A DNA stretch of 64,000 nt from assembly GCA_951804985.1 (NCBI GenBank), contig OX638132.1:25582617-25646616 (forward strand). Reading direction: 5' to 3'. Under the pieces are notes generated by a model. The model saw only the letters and a program-made list of their open reading frames with translations, did not search any database and was not told the origin of the DNA. A program made the translations under genes and the position numbers. Source of the stretch: Dryomyza anilis. Taxonomy: Eukaryota > Arthropoda > Insecta > Diptera > Dryomyzidae. Numbering within the stretch: the stretch's first letter is position 1; the number at the start of each line of letters is the position of its first letter. Positions 1 through 10,778 of this stretch are shown piece by piece.

Positions 1-386
1 TGGATTAGATGCTCGAGTAGATTGTTATGCGGCGCAAGATTATGCTGCTGCAGCTGATCTATGTTGTTGTAGTAAAAATTGTTGATGCTAGTGTTGTTGT
101 TGTTTGGAATTTACAACGCGCCAAGTTTGATAATTTCAGCAGCATTCGTCGTCGTCGTCGCCGTTTTTCCGCAACTTATTTATTTGCCGCCAGATTTTGG
201 AGGAGGCAACATGTGGTTCTACGGGGGCGGCGGAGTGATTTGAGTTAAGTTGGAGTGTAACGTGAACAAGAACATTGACGCCGCAGTTTAATTTTTAAGC
301 GCGACAGTGGTATGGACTTGGAAATATGAAATGCAAATAAGTATGGACATTTTGTAGTAAGGAAATTTAAAAAAAATTAGTTAGAA
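1..386. other. Triplet-rich island without a recognisable gene
   Basis: The first ~260 bases are GC-richer than what follows and carry GTT/GCT/GTC triplets, including a short GTC run near 145-163. A 73-codon frame starts at an ATG at 27, but it is low complexity (valine and arginine runs) and matches no family I know. This is probably intronic or intergenic host DNA with possible regulatory content. Confidence 0.4.
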
Positions 387-954
387 CTAGCTGGACCCGT
401 GCACGACTCGTGCCAAGATTTTGTAAATACAAGGATATGGAGTGATTTTATTAATATAAAGAACATTTTTATTATTTATATCTTCTCCGTAAAACGCTTT
501 CCCGTAGAATTCTTCCCGGTAGAATTCTTTCCCGTAGAGTTTTTCCCAGTAGAATTGTGTGGTGAATTTTATTGTGGTGAGTTTTAGTGTGGTGAGTTTT
601 AGTGTGGTGAGTTTTAGAGTGGTGAGTTTTAGTGTGGTGAGTTTTAGTGTGGGGAGTTTCATTGTGGTGAGTTTTAATGTGGTGTGGTTGTTTTAGTATA
701 TTTATTTTTGTGTTTGAGTTTTTTGTTTCATCTTTTTAGCTTGTGTATGTGCAGAGTTATGTCGTTTGGAATGTTTAGTTTGTATGGGAAGTACCACGCC
801 CCTTTTTCCAATCGCGCCCATACATAGCCTATGACACCCTCCGACCTCCATAGTATCCTGTTACAAAATTTCAGTTAAATCGGTTCAGCGGTTCAGACGT
901 GATGCTGGAACAAACAGACAGACGGACCAAGAGTTTTATATATATATATATAGA
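387..954 (-). mobile_element. Non-autonomous Helitron, copy 1
   Basis: Read on the minus strand, the element begins TCTATATATATA (host base A before it), has a 5' region with the words GTCCGTCTGTCTG and GAACCGCTGAACCG, and ends with a 6-bp-stem hairpin (GCACGA, loop G, TCGTGC), ten bases, then CTAG followed by host T. A 5' TC, a hairpin about 10 nt from a 3' CTRR end and A|T insertion are the defining Helitron termini. The middle is not conserved: it holds a ~16-bp array (TTCCCGTAGAATTC words, about 497-555) and a 15-bp array (GAGTTTTAGTGTGGT, about 575-690). No Rep/helicase coding is seen. The full structure is shared with the copy at 36098 and the ends with the copy at 27215. Confidence 0.75.
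497..690. repeat. Helitron-borne 15/16-bp tandem arrays
   Basis: Two adjacent arrays lie inside the Helitron. One has a unit resembling TTCCCGTAGAATTC (about 4 units). The other has the 15-bp unit GAGTTTTAGTGTGGT (about 8 units). Because 15 is divisible by three, the array opens a false frame on the minus strand with a pentapeptide repeat (KLTTL). Confidence 0.85.
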
Positions 955-1124
955 TTACGAAAGTTATACTTACAATGGATTTTCATAATTTCAAATCGAG
1001 AAAAGGTGAAACCCTAAAAATGCTCTAATGGATGAGAAAAACCATATGGAGAATTTTCAACGAAATTCGAATATGGGAAATGAAACAGCCGCACAGTGTC
1101 CCATTTTCACTTTTAGCTTGCCAA
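955..1124. repeat. AT-rich spacer with a short dispersed repeat
   Basis: The stretch about 1021-1075 (a short run reading CTCTAATGGATGAGAAAAAC) is similar over roughly 48 bases to 42565-42615 on the same strand. This is probably the remnant of an old interspersed repeat attached to the DINE-like fragment that follows. Confidence 0.35.
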
Positions 1125-1262
1125 AAGGCATAACTTGAAAACCAATATAGATAGGATATTGAAATTTTGAATATACGTTTTCTATATAGATTCAACTCTT
1201 TTTCTAAAAAATGGCACACATTGGGCAATTGCAACGCCTACCTCCCATACAAAAGGTAATAC
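1125..1262 (+). mobile_element. Degenerate DINE-1-like fragment (subfamily B type)
   Basis: Scattered words match the interior of the intact copy at 30663 in the same order: ATAACTTGA, GATA.G.TA.TGAAATTT, then near the end ACGCC.ACCTCCCATACAA. Both ends are missing. The fragment is old; homology is recognisable but weak. Confidence 0.4.
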
Positions 1263-2159
1263 AAAATATTAAAAATATCTCAAAATTTTCCATATTTTGT
1301 ATAAAGACTGAAAATATAACGTGCTACATTAAGAAGTTGACATTTTCTTTGAACTGTCACACTAAAAATGTGTAAAAAAAATGCGAGAATAAAAAAATAA
1401 AAAATTTGTATTATAAAACAAAAAAAAATTACATTTAATCAGAATAACAATCAGAATCGGAACCATTAATATTATTTGAGGAATATTTAAATAACTCTAT
1501 CATTCTCTGTTACATCGGATAAATCGAAACACCGTATGATTACAGAGGTCCTATTGTAATTTTAAGAGAGTTGTTCAGCATGGTCAAATTGGGGCAGAAT
1601 GTTTTTATAGATTCTAAACAGCACAGACCAAATATAGTACATATTTAAAAAAAATTTGCAGTATTTATGGGAAACAAAAAATGTAGTCCACAAAAACTCT
1701 GATTCATAAAAAAATCACATAAAAAAAATGATGTTCATAACGAATTATTTAAAAATGTTATCTTCAATTGAAACCAAAAGTCATAATTAAATTTTATACA
1801 TATATGTTCATTAATTAATGTGAAATAAAAATATTCGCAGAAAAGTGTCAAAAAACTAATTATAAAATTCATCAAATTGACGCAACTTTCACAAACAATG
1901 TAAACAAATTTCTTTCATACTCGAATGCTCTATTTACGTCGATTATTTTTTTCTGTGTATATTATGCTATAATTCTTTAGAAGATATACGCAGATATTCG
2001 AAAAAATTTTAAAAATTAGTAATTAATTCGCGGTTTTGTTCGAGAAAACTTTGATCAAATAATGAAAATATTTAACTTTTTTCTTTTCATAGTATTCAAA
2101 ATTTTATCATTTTGATTATTAAAAACTTGATGATTAGAATAGTCATTTAACATTATATT
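1263..2159. other. AT-rich stretch, nothing recognised
   Basis: Very AT-rich sequence without ORFs of note. TTTTTTTCTGTG followed by TA at about 1945-1960 resembles the terminus of the TA|CAC..AGAAAA elements described elsewhere, but no partner end was found. Confidence 0.4.
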
Positions 2160-2420
2160 TTTATATTTTTATGAGGAATTTGAATATAAGTTGTTGGATC
2201 ACAAGTTAAAATCGAGAAATCATACCCATTTCAATACCATAGGAGGTCTAACTTGGAAATTTCATTAAAGTACCTAATCTAGTTTTCTTGTAATCGTGAT
2301 TTCAACACACAGACGGTCATCATTAAATCGACTCAAAGTTCACGCATATCAGTAATTGTTGTTTCTAAGTGTTACAAACCAATGACCAATTTGATTTTCA
2401 CTTTTAGTGTGGGGTTTAAA
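2160..2420 (-). mobile_element. Degenerate DINE-1-like fragment (subfamily A)
   Basis: Matches the distal part of the copy at 15861 in the same order: ATTTGAATATAAGT, GGATCACAAG, CTTGTAATCGTGATTTCAAC, ACACAGACGG, AAATCGACTCA, TGTTACAAAC and a TTTAGTGTGGGG end. The strand is given relative to Drosophila INE-1 orientation. Heavily mutated, so an old insertion. Confidence 0.6.
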
Positions 2421-2900
2421 AAGAAAAATAAAATCGAATAAAACATATGATAATTTTCAGTAGATCATATACATAGTCACTCTCAACATTTGGACCTGCT
2501 GTGTATTGACAAATCCGATTGGTGGAATATTTTAGACACACTTTTTGTATGTCGAAACGAAGGATGAAATAAAAATGTGATTTAAGGAAGCCTCTGGTAA
2601 AGTGGAACATGGTGTAATGTGGGAAATTGCAATGTTTGGACATGTTTTTGCACTTAGAAAAATAAAAACAATTGTCAAGAGCTTCTTAGCATGGCATCAA
2701 CATTCTCATCTATGGTTATAATCGGATATATAAATGTATATTGCATTTCGAGAACCAGTGAAAAAAAAAATGTTCTTGAAAGTTCTTTAGAGTGTTGTTG
2801 TTTGCTATTAAAAAATGTAAATTTTTGTTGTTTTTAATTAGGAAGGTATGTTTAAAATGATAGAATGTTGTCTTTATGTTATGATAAAATTGCGATATTG
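2421..2900. other. AT-rich stretch, nothing recognised
   Basis: No gene or complete element. GGTAAAGTGGAA at about 2598 resembles the 24-bp tandem unit that starts at 2901, so the two may be related. Confidence 0.35.
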
Positions 2901-2970
2901 GGGTAAACTGGGAAACACATTCTAGGGTAAACTGGAAAACACATTCTAGGGTAAAGTGGAAAACGTAATT
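2901..2970. repeat. Three-copy 24-bp tandem repeat
   Basis: GGGTAAACTGGGAAACACAT-type units begin at 2901, 2925 and 2949; the third is diverged (AAAGTGG). Confidence 0.85.
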
Positions 2971-3414
2971 TAAGAAATACTTGTTGTAATTTTAGTAAAA
3001 ATATTGCATTATATGAATTATTTAATTGGTTTAGCGAAGAAAAAACTTCATTCTTGGCCACAAACCAATCAAAATCAAAATTTGGAATTAAAATTATGGA
3101 ATTAAAAATAGAAAACTTAAATCTGTAAAAAGTCAATACCTCAAAAATGTTATGCTGTATCAAAATACTGAGTATGCCAACGGAAATTCATTCTAAAATC
3201 GAGTATATTTTTATTTTGTTGTCCTGGATCCATCTACGACGTTCCGTTTAGAATTTATCTCAAACCCCACTGTGTCGTTTATTTTGATTTTTAAACCAAA
3301 TACGCAGATTTTTAGTATGGCTTAAAAATTTGAACCCTCTATGAACCTCCTTTATAGATTTACAGCCATTTGAAGTATTGTTAAAAAAAAATACCAAATT
3401 TTGAGTCTGTTAAT

Positions 3415-3582
3415 GCAATTAATGAATTTTCGAAAAAAAAAAATTATGGAAAATTTTTTAATATTTCCTTTTTTTAATTTATCCCACTGTGCAAGCGCAA
3501 TTAATAAATTTTCGAAAAAAAAATTTTTGAAAATATTTTAATATTTCCTTTTTTTTAATTTAACCCACTGTGCAAGCGCATC
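3415..3582. repeat. 82-bp tandem duplication
   Basis: Two units (3415-3496 and 3497-3582) share GCAATTAATRAATTTTCG, A-runs, AATATTTCCTTTTTT, and CCCACTGTGCAAGCGCA near the end. The preceding stretch (2971-3414) is AT-rich with no recognised feature. Confidence 0.85.
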
Positions 3583-3663
3583 AAGTGCATATTTACAACA
3601 ACGTTTATAATTCAACTCGATGTGTACATAAACCATACACAATCATACATCAATTTCGAGACG

Positions 3664-3849
3664 ATGAGAACGACTCAGCCAGCATTGCATACAACAGAGC
3701 CTCACTCACATGGCGGTGAAGAAGATGAAGCAGATCATGATGAAGAGCAGCCCCAGCAGTCGCAGGCGCAACAGTTGATGCAACAGCAACCAATGCAACC
3801 TATGATGATGACGTTGAAGAAGCGCATCCCAGCGCCTAAGCTAACCTAG
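3664..3849 (+). CDS. Candidate short coding exon or small ORF (Q/M-rich, acidic)
   Basis: An ATG with A at -3 opens a 61-codon frame ending in TAG. The product starts MRTTQPALHTTEPHSH, then has an acidic patch (GEEDEADHDEEQ), a glutamine/methionine-rich stretch (QQSQAQQLMQQQPMQPMMM) and a basic end (LKKRIPAPKLT). It is less repetitive than the triplet-rich frames around it and lies at the start of a GC-richer island. I do not recognise it. It could be an uORF, a first exon, or a chance frame in triplet-rich non-coding DNA. The upstream extension in the same frame begins at GTG and is not used. Confidence 0.2.
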   Translation: MRTTQPALHTTEPHSHGGEEDEADHDEEQPQQSQAQQLMQQQPMQPMMMTLKKRIPAPKLT

Positions 3850-4680
3850 TCGGGCGCTCAGAGCTGCTCCACCTGCATGTGTAACCGAAGCTCAAGTGAA
3901 ACGAAAGTTGGCGCAAACATGTGGCAACAACTTGAGCAGCAACATGAAAAACAACAGCAATAACAACTGTTGATGTTGCTGTTGCTGCGCCACGGTATGA
4001 CTTTCAAAGATTTAGAGCGACATTAGAGCAGTCAATCCATCATGGCCGAACATTACCATAAATTACACAGAAATAATTGATTATTACGAGAATGTTTCAG
4101 CGCAGCGTTGCCACCTGCCACCTTCGTCTACCGCGTCTAAGTACGTTTCGTTGGAACGATGTACGTTCGTCGTTCATTACCTGCAGCCCATTATCCTGCG
4201 TTTACGCATGCGCCAACGTCGTATGGCGACTGCACTTGTAAAGGGTAAAGCACACCGCAGTGCAGTACAGCGCAGTGCTTGCTGCCATCCGGCAACACTG
4301 GTCATGTCATGACGTGCATCTCCTGCTGCACCGATTTAGTTTAAATTACGCCATCCTCTTCTACTTCTTCTTCTTCTTCTCTATTTCCCTACTTGCATCT
4401 ATTTCTTCCTGCAAAGCACGGAGCCTGCGTCGTAATATCGGCGTTGCTGCCGCCGCCGCTGCCTCCTTCGACTTCAGACCATCTGCTGCTGCTTTTAAGC
4501 ACTTTGAACTTTCTCGCATTGCAATCGCGGAAATTCCGTTGCTGTGCTCGCAAATTGTTGCAGACGTAATTTGAACAAGCAAAAGAAAACATTAAAATTA
4601 CAAAAAATTCAAAAAAGAAAACAATTTGCTGGAAAAATGAGCCTTGAAAATGACTACTATAGGGTGATACTTGCACCGCA
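3850..4680. other. GC-richer triplet island, possible promoter or UTR DNA
   Basis: CAGCAAC/GTTGCTG triplets, including inverted CAGCAAC and GTTGCTG words around 3930-3990, and a balanced-composition block at 4080-4560 set it apart from the AT-rich flanks. Frames here (for example 4260-4574) are poly-Phe/Ser/Ala low-complexity frames with overlapping rivals on the other strand; I call none. Good candidate for regulatory or untranslated host sequence. Confidence 0.35.
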
Positions 4681-4919
4681 TCACGTTATTTAATAAATGT
4701 GCGCAAATATTGGAAAAATACGCCTATTTTTGTGATTGCGCTCGAGTTTTAACTCGAATATTAGTCTAGAATGAAGTTTATAAATTAGGTTAATATATGA
4801 GACGGCGGAAAAGAAAGGCGTTAAATTCGAAACGTTTAAAATAATAATAACACACAAAAGTTCTTGTGATGGCATTAAGAATTGAAGATTTGTTAATGTC
4901 TCATTGTTGCATAAAACAT

Positions 4920-5290
4920 AGACGCTCGATATCGAAGTATCCGATATCGTGTGAATTCTCCTGGTTTTCGCATTGATCTCGTAACGACCCAGTCTGTCCA
5001 GTCTCGGATACCTTCGATGCCTCGATGCTTTTTCGAATAACTTCGATAAAAAAAAGTTCGATGTCGTTGCTTTATCGATTCTAATTTTTAAATTTATCAT
5101 ACATTCCAATGTTATATTTACCAAATACAATTTTTAAACATTTATCAAAGCGATATCGCAATATTTTTCTCAGCAATTAACAACTTTACACTATTTTTTC
5201 TTCGATATTGTTCCGATTTCGAAAAATTAATAGTATCAGTAAAAACCAAGTGGGTCCAATTTGACACTCGATATCGCGGCGAGAATGTGT
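4920..5290. repeat. Interspersed repeat rich in ATCGA/CGATATCG words
   Basis: The block 5010-5190 aligns with 14720-14860 inside the hAT-like element: TGCCTCGA, AATAACTT, CGTTGCT, TTTAAACATTT and ATCGCAAT in the same order. CGATATCG recurs at about 4927 and 5269. Class unknown; it was probably carried by, or shared with, the hAT family. 4681-4919 is plain AT-rich sequence. Confidence 0.5.
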
Positions 5291-5302
5291 TCGGTATCGT
5301 GT

Positions 5303-5952
5303 AATTTTTTTGGACTCTGACAAAAACCGTTTTTTGTTTGTCATAGCTTTTGATGTCCGATCATCATGTTTTATATAACGTATAATTTGTTCTATAGGTT
5401 AAATTGACCTTCAAGTGATGTTAGTTTTTTCTGACTTTTACCCCTCTAAATGCAATTTTTTTGTCATATTATAAATGGAAAAATTATAAAACTTTACAGT
5501 TGAATGTGTTCAGATTGCTTCATAAACAAAAAAAGTTACAAATATAGTGTTCAAGTGAAAACGATTTTGGCGATTTTTTGAGGGCTCACAAAACATTTTT
5601 TTTGTTTCGAATTTCCCGCTATGTAAGCATTAAGTTTAAAAATTAAATTTTTTATATTATTTTTCAATAACGTCTTTACTAAAAAACAAGTTTTGTTGCT
5701 ACTTTTTTGTTTACTTTCAACAGAAAAATTTAATAAGATTTGGAGATCTTTAATTATATGAGAAAAAATACAATAAGGAGCGTAGAAGTCTGAAAAGAGT
5801 TATGTCACTCATCGAAGGTGACCTCGGAGGTCAATTCAACCTATGGGAGAGACATTTAACAGTTGAGACATTTTCAACAGTATATGATGATCGGACATCA
5901 AATAAAAAAGCTATAATGATAAAACGGTTTTGACGGGTTCCAAATAAATTAT
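5303..5952. mobile_element. Foldback/MITE with long imperfect inverted repeats
   Basis: The left arm (5303-5420) and the reverse complement of the right arm (5815-5952) share TTTTTTGGA.CC/TCTGACAAAAACCG, CATAGCTTTT, GATGTCCGATCATCAT, TAGGTTAAATTGACCT and a common tail. Interior has no coding. Target duplication not determinable by eye. Confidence 0.6.
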
Positions 5953-6460
5953 TTTTTGTTTCTGACGCTTACGAGATAATCTCTCATTTTAGGGGCGGAC
6001 TTTCAAAAAATTGTTTTTGTATGAAAAAAAAACAAAAAATTTGGAAAACAAACATTTACTTTTTTACATATTTATAAATCAATATATACCAAACCATCGG
6101 CTATATTTATGATGAATATGTTTTAATTGTTTATAAAAGTCCCATAAAAATATTTTGGTTCCATTATAAAATGTATAATATATATATAATTTAATCATTT
6201 TTATGTCTATATCTTTAAAACAAAACAATCGATTTATTCACTTTATTTAGATTTTATTGTAAACTTTTCATAAACAAAAAAATTGATTAGAATTTTTGAC
6301 AAATTTTTAATAAATAAATCTCAACTTTAATCTTCATAACCATTAAAGATACAGTCCCCACTTTCAAAACTTAAGTACACTCAAGAATTCTCTATACAAT
6401 ACTTTTTAAATTCTTAAAATCGGTTGTGTCGTTCCAGATTTAGAGCGTTTGAGCATACTG
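5953..6460. other. AT-rich stretch, nothing recognised
   Basis: No ORF, tandem repeat or element end recognised beyond the flanking foldback element and the MITE that starts at 6461. Confidence 0.4.
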
Positions 6461-7307
6461 CACAGAAAAAAAATGAACATTATATTGATGAATTCCATTC
6501 TTTAAACCAGGATTCATTGTATTGAAGAGCCATTCATAATATTAATGACTAACGCCATCAATGTTATGAATGCTATCATAAATATGAAGAACGCTTCGAA
6601 CGTCGAAAAAGTGTTCTTCAATATGATGAACTGTATGTGAAGAATACGTTTCATCATATTAATGAACCAAAATATAAAATACAACATATATGTTCTTTAT
6701 ATTGAAGAATGCTGTTCATTAAACCAAAAAATCTATCAACATATTTTTTTTTTCGTTCAGGTTTTGCCGTACTTCTCAATTCTAAAGTAGTTCTTGTGTG
6801 TTATTTCTTACATAATGCTTGCTCGACATGCATAAATTAGTAAAATGTTTTATAATATATTTATTATAATTACAACTATTTGTTAATAAAAAGTTATATT
6901 TATAAAAAATATATTTTTGAAAAAAAAAATTTTTTCAAACAAAATTTTTTTCGAACTAATTTTTTTTTCGAAAAAAATTTTATTTTCGAACAATTTTTTT
7001 TTCAAAACTTTTTTTTTCGAACAAATTTTTTTTTTTGCAAACAAAATTTTTTTTCAAACAATATTTTTTTTTCGAACATTTTTTTTTTACATTTTTTTTT
7101 TTATAATTTTTTTTTTTTCAAACAAAATTTTTTTTTGAAAAAATATTATGAACAAATTCATCAATATGACAATTCAAATTCGTTGTATTGAAAAATTAAT
7201 ATGTCATTTAATGAACGGTGGTATCAATATGATGAATCTGGTAGTTGGTGAAAAAATTCATAATATATATAAATAAATTCATCATATTGAAGAATTTTTT
7301 TTCTGTG
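6461..7307. mobile_element. MITE with CACAGAAAAAAAA termini
   Basis: The left end reads CACAGAAAAAAAATGAA followed by ATATTGATGAATT. The right end, reverse-complemented, reads CACAGAAAAAAAATTCTTC followed by ATATGATGAATT: imperfect terminal repeats of about 35 bp. The body is full of dispersed ATGAA/TTCAT palindromic words and a T-rich segment at 6915-7140 (TTTTTTCGAACAAA units). A second family member starts at 63873. Frames within the T-rich part are low complexity. Confidence 0.65.
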
Positions 7308-7831
7308 TGTGTGCCCTAGTATAAATTTACCCTATTACCCGAACATTTTCCGATAATGAATTTATGTGTACTATGGTGAACCAAATATGGGATAAGGGCA
7401 GACCCGTAGCCTGGAGGGAGAGGGGGGGGGCGGTTTGTAGTGGTTCTGACACCAACAGTATGCCAATTATTCAAACGAAACCCTATCTGTACACTGAAGC
7501 TATTCAATTTTTTTTATTAAATATTTTAACGTTCACATGGGATATTTCTTTTTTTTTTATTACTTAAATTTTGTAATTTTTAGTATTCTCTTTACTTAAT
7601 TATAAAAAAAAGTTATTGTCAATAAAATTCGATTTAAAACAAATATTACTTTGAAATATATCTGATTTCTTACTTTGGGAATTGTCTAACTATAATTGGA
7701 CATTTTTTTTTAAATTTATATTTTTAAGAATCTTAAGTAGACAAACCAATTTTTGGTTTTCGATATTATTAATATATTTAAAGAAAAAACGTTTATTTTG
7801 ATTTTAGTTTTTTGTGAAAATATTGAGTAAT
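7308..7831. other. Mostly AT-rich spacer
   Basis: One GC-rich patch near 7400-7440 (AGACCCGTAGCCTGGAGGG followed by a G run) looks like the edge of an unidentified interspersed repeat. Otherwise nothing is recognised. Confidence 0.3.
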
Positions 7832-7981
7832 TAGCTGTGTTTTTTTCATAATTTAAATTTGAGCTGGAACAAATTTTATACGCAAAACAAAAACAATTTG
7901 AGCTAGATAAATCAAATTTGTTTTTGTTTTGCGTACAAAATTTGTTCCGGCTCAAATTTAAATTATGAAAAAAACACAGCT
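7832..7981. repeat. Near-perfect 69-bp-arm hairpin
   Basis: The left arm starts TAGCTGTGTTTTTTTCATAA and the right arm is its reverse complement, with about three mismatches over 69 bases and a loop of roughly 14 bases. It could be a small MITE or, if transcribed, a hairpin RNA. Confidence 0.85.
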
Positions 7982-8561
7982 ATTATTTTAAGCCAGTAAT
8001 ATTCCAAAACAAATTTATGATTTGAAAATACATAAATCGAGCGAATAAAAATGAAAAATAATTAATTTGTATGCGCTGATGTATTTTCTGGAAATCTCTG
8101 TTGAAAATTAATATATTTTTCAACAAAAAAAATATATTTTTTGTATTTTTAACGACTCACAACTCAAAACATTGCCATTACAAAATTATAAATTATCACT
8201 TGTCTCATTATAAATTACCACTTAGTCGTTCAGAAAAATACATTCTTTGAAAGGTGTCAATATAAATATAACTTTTTGTGTATACTTTTTGTGTACCAAC
8301 ATCTGGTTTAAAAATCGAAATTCAATAAACTATCCAGGTTTGATTATCATTACTATAAATATGTCATAACTTCAAAACTTACCATACAATTAGTAGACAT
8401 TGTGTAAGGGTCACGTTCGGGAACTGAAAATGGTATTTAATAGACAACTGCAAAAAATCATTTAAAACCCACTTCAAGATATTCATTTTATTTGAAAACA
8501 TTTACTGTCGCCGACTCTATGCTTGAAAATTAAATGAATGTTTTGCTCACAAAAACAAGCA
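7982..8561. other. AT-rich stretch, nothing recognised
   Basis: Short words recur (ATTATAAATTA.CACTT at about 8186 and 8210) but no element is defined. Confidence 0.35.
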
Positions 8562-9089
8562 CAAGTAGTGTCAAAACAAAACACAAACAAGACGTAGTTG
8601 TAGTTGTACTGAAGAGGTAGTTGTAGTGTGCAATAAAAATTCAAATACTGAAATGAACTGCTTATGTTTTTTCATCACTCTTACTTTAAGGAATTTTCGT
8701 TAATACTGAAATATAGAAAAATCTAAAAGGTATAAGAAAATCATATAATATTTTATTTCATTATTTAATTTTTTGAATAAAAACTAAATTTCTTTCACAT
8801 TTTTTTGTTTGATATATTGCTTTTTGATGCGTTGTTTTTGTCATAAGTACAACATTTTTTTATAATAATTTTGTTTGTTTTTTTTTTTGAAAAAATAATG
8901 ATTGTTGTATTTTTTATAAACACATAAATACCGACAACAACAATACTGTCGTCGGACGTCTAGCGGCAGATTTGTTGATGTTTTCAATGTTCGTCTTCTA
9001 ACTCGTTACGTTCACTTACTGCACTCACTGTATTCGTTGCATGTTCAGCGATAGTAGTATCATTTGGGTTTTTGATTTGACACTACCTG
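8562..9089. mobile_element. Possible hAT-like non-autonomous element
   Basis: The left end CAAGTAGTGTCAAA and the reverse complement of the right end CAGGTAGTGTCAAA form short terminal inverted repeats 528 bp apart. The flanking octamers (AACAAGCA and AACAGCAA) are similar but not identical. hAT terminal repeats commonly begin CA(G/A)NG and duplicate 8 bp, so the family is plausible but not proven. No transposase remains. Confidence 0.4.
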
Positions 9090-10778
9090 AACAGCAATGA
9101 AACAAATACTGCAGTAAAGTGTATTCGCTGGACAGTTACATGATATGACCAATATGCTATCCCAAATAGGGTAATATTTTTTTTTATTTTATTTTTAAAC
9201 TCAAATTTTCAATAAAATCTGGAAATAAACTGCCATTGGAATATTTTTAAAAGGTTTTTATTTCTGGACATGCTCTTTCATATATAATTATTTAATGACA
9301 ATACCAATTGGCCATCACCAATTGCTTAACTGCTATCAACACTTCATTCATATATATACCGCACACCTACAGAAACCCCATTGGCTAATTTCAATGCAAG
9401 CTCACAATTTTCCCAAGTTTAATTTATGCACAAAAAGCTTTTCCGCGCGCTGTTCGCTCACTTCGCTGCTGCGGAGTTAGCAAATGACGTACAAATTCGC
9501 ACAAAACAGCGTGAGAACTAATTGAGTCATTGAGTGGTACCGTCGTTCGGTGACTAGCGATCGCGCAGTGCACCATACATACAGCTGGTCAGAACGCGGA
9601 TACAAATGCACAGCAACAACAACTAAAACTTGGAATTTACAAATTAAGCTTTTGTTTATGTACAGCATTTAATGCGGATCTCGTTGGTCTCGTTAGATTG
9701 GCGGCAACTCTTTGGACTTGGCGGCACTTCATCCGAATGTCAACTCGTAAGTTAAGTTAATCGCCGACCGACACCGCCAACGGCTTCAACCATGCGTCCG
9801 CCGTTAAACGCCTGCAATTGCGTCGCATTTGAAATTCAAATGTGACGCTAAATCAATTGAATGTCCGACACGCAAACGACAACCAGCGAATAGTCGCGAA
9901 TAGTCGCTGGTGTCAGTGACCAGAACGACGAACACTTTGCATCATTAGAGTAATTTGAGTAAATTAAATGGTACCGATTAGGCACTCGTTGAGCCGCCAA
10001 CATGTGGCTTTATGTAGTGGAGGCAGCAGCGGCGTTGCCAATGCCATGGAAACTCAGAGGCAACTCTAAGGCAACTCAAAACGCAGGCAATTTCAATTTG
10101 TAGAACAGGCTGCAAATTGACACGCAGTTATTTCGTACATATTTAAGGCGGAAATTAGATTTAACAAAGGAGGACATGGAAATTGTGATCTAAATAATGG
10201 TTTTATAAATATATAGAGATGTGCGAAATAATTGATATTTTGTATAGATTATATATTTAATATGAAAATACAATATTTGAATCAATCATTATTGCAATAA
10301 ATACATTAGGGCTTTGATGTTTTTTACACGACAAAAATGTACGTTTATGGCACTGCTTAGGATCTTTTTTAAATTTTTTGTTTTTAATCCAAACAACTTT
10401 CATAGCTCAAATTACAGTTGAAGTTTCAAACAGGAGAACCGACACTTTAATGAATCCAAATTTGGTGCTTTTGACTAGCACTTGGGTGGCAAATAAGTAT
10501 ATTTCTCATGATTTATAACAAGCACTTTAATGGAAATAATGTGGCTACCACTTAAGTTGACACAACCTTAAAAATGTTTATCCAAGCGCCACCAATATCA
10601 TTTGACATCTGTATAATCAGTAGGGGGACCTCGAAAAAGACAATTTTAGGAAATTTAAAATTATTATTCAAATTAATTTTGTGGTAAATTCTTCAATATA
10701 GGATCTGAAAAAATATGTCAATGGCCATTATACTGCCCAAAGACTTTTTAATTTTGCATTTTTTTTAAAGTCCGGGTA
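9090..10778. other. Spacer containing a GC-richer island (about 9430-10110)
   Basis: 9430-10110 is balanced in composition with words such as GCGCGCTGTTCGCTC and GGCGGCAACTC, and has no credible ORF. It may be conserved non-coding host DNA. The rest is AT-rich and unremarkable. Confidence 0.35.

Noticed and set aside
387..662. 91-codon minus-strand frame with KLTTL repeats
   Set aside because: Same 15-bp array in Helitron copy 1.
6880..7191. 103-codon phenylalanine/asparagine-rich frame
   Set aside because: Derived from TTTTTTCGAACAAA runs within a MITE.
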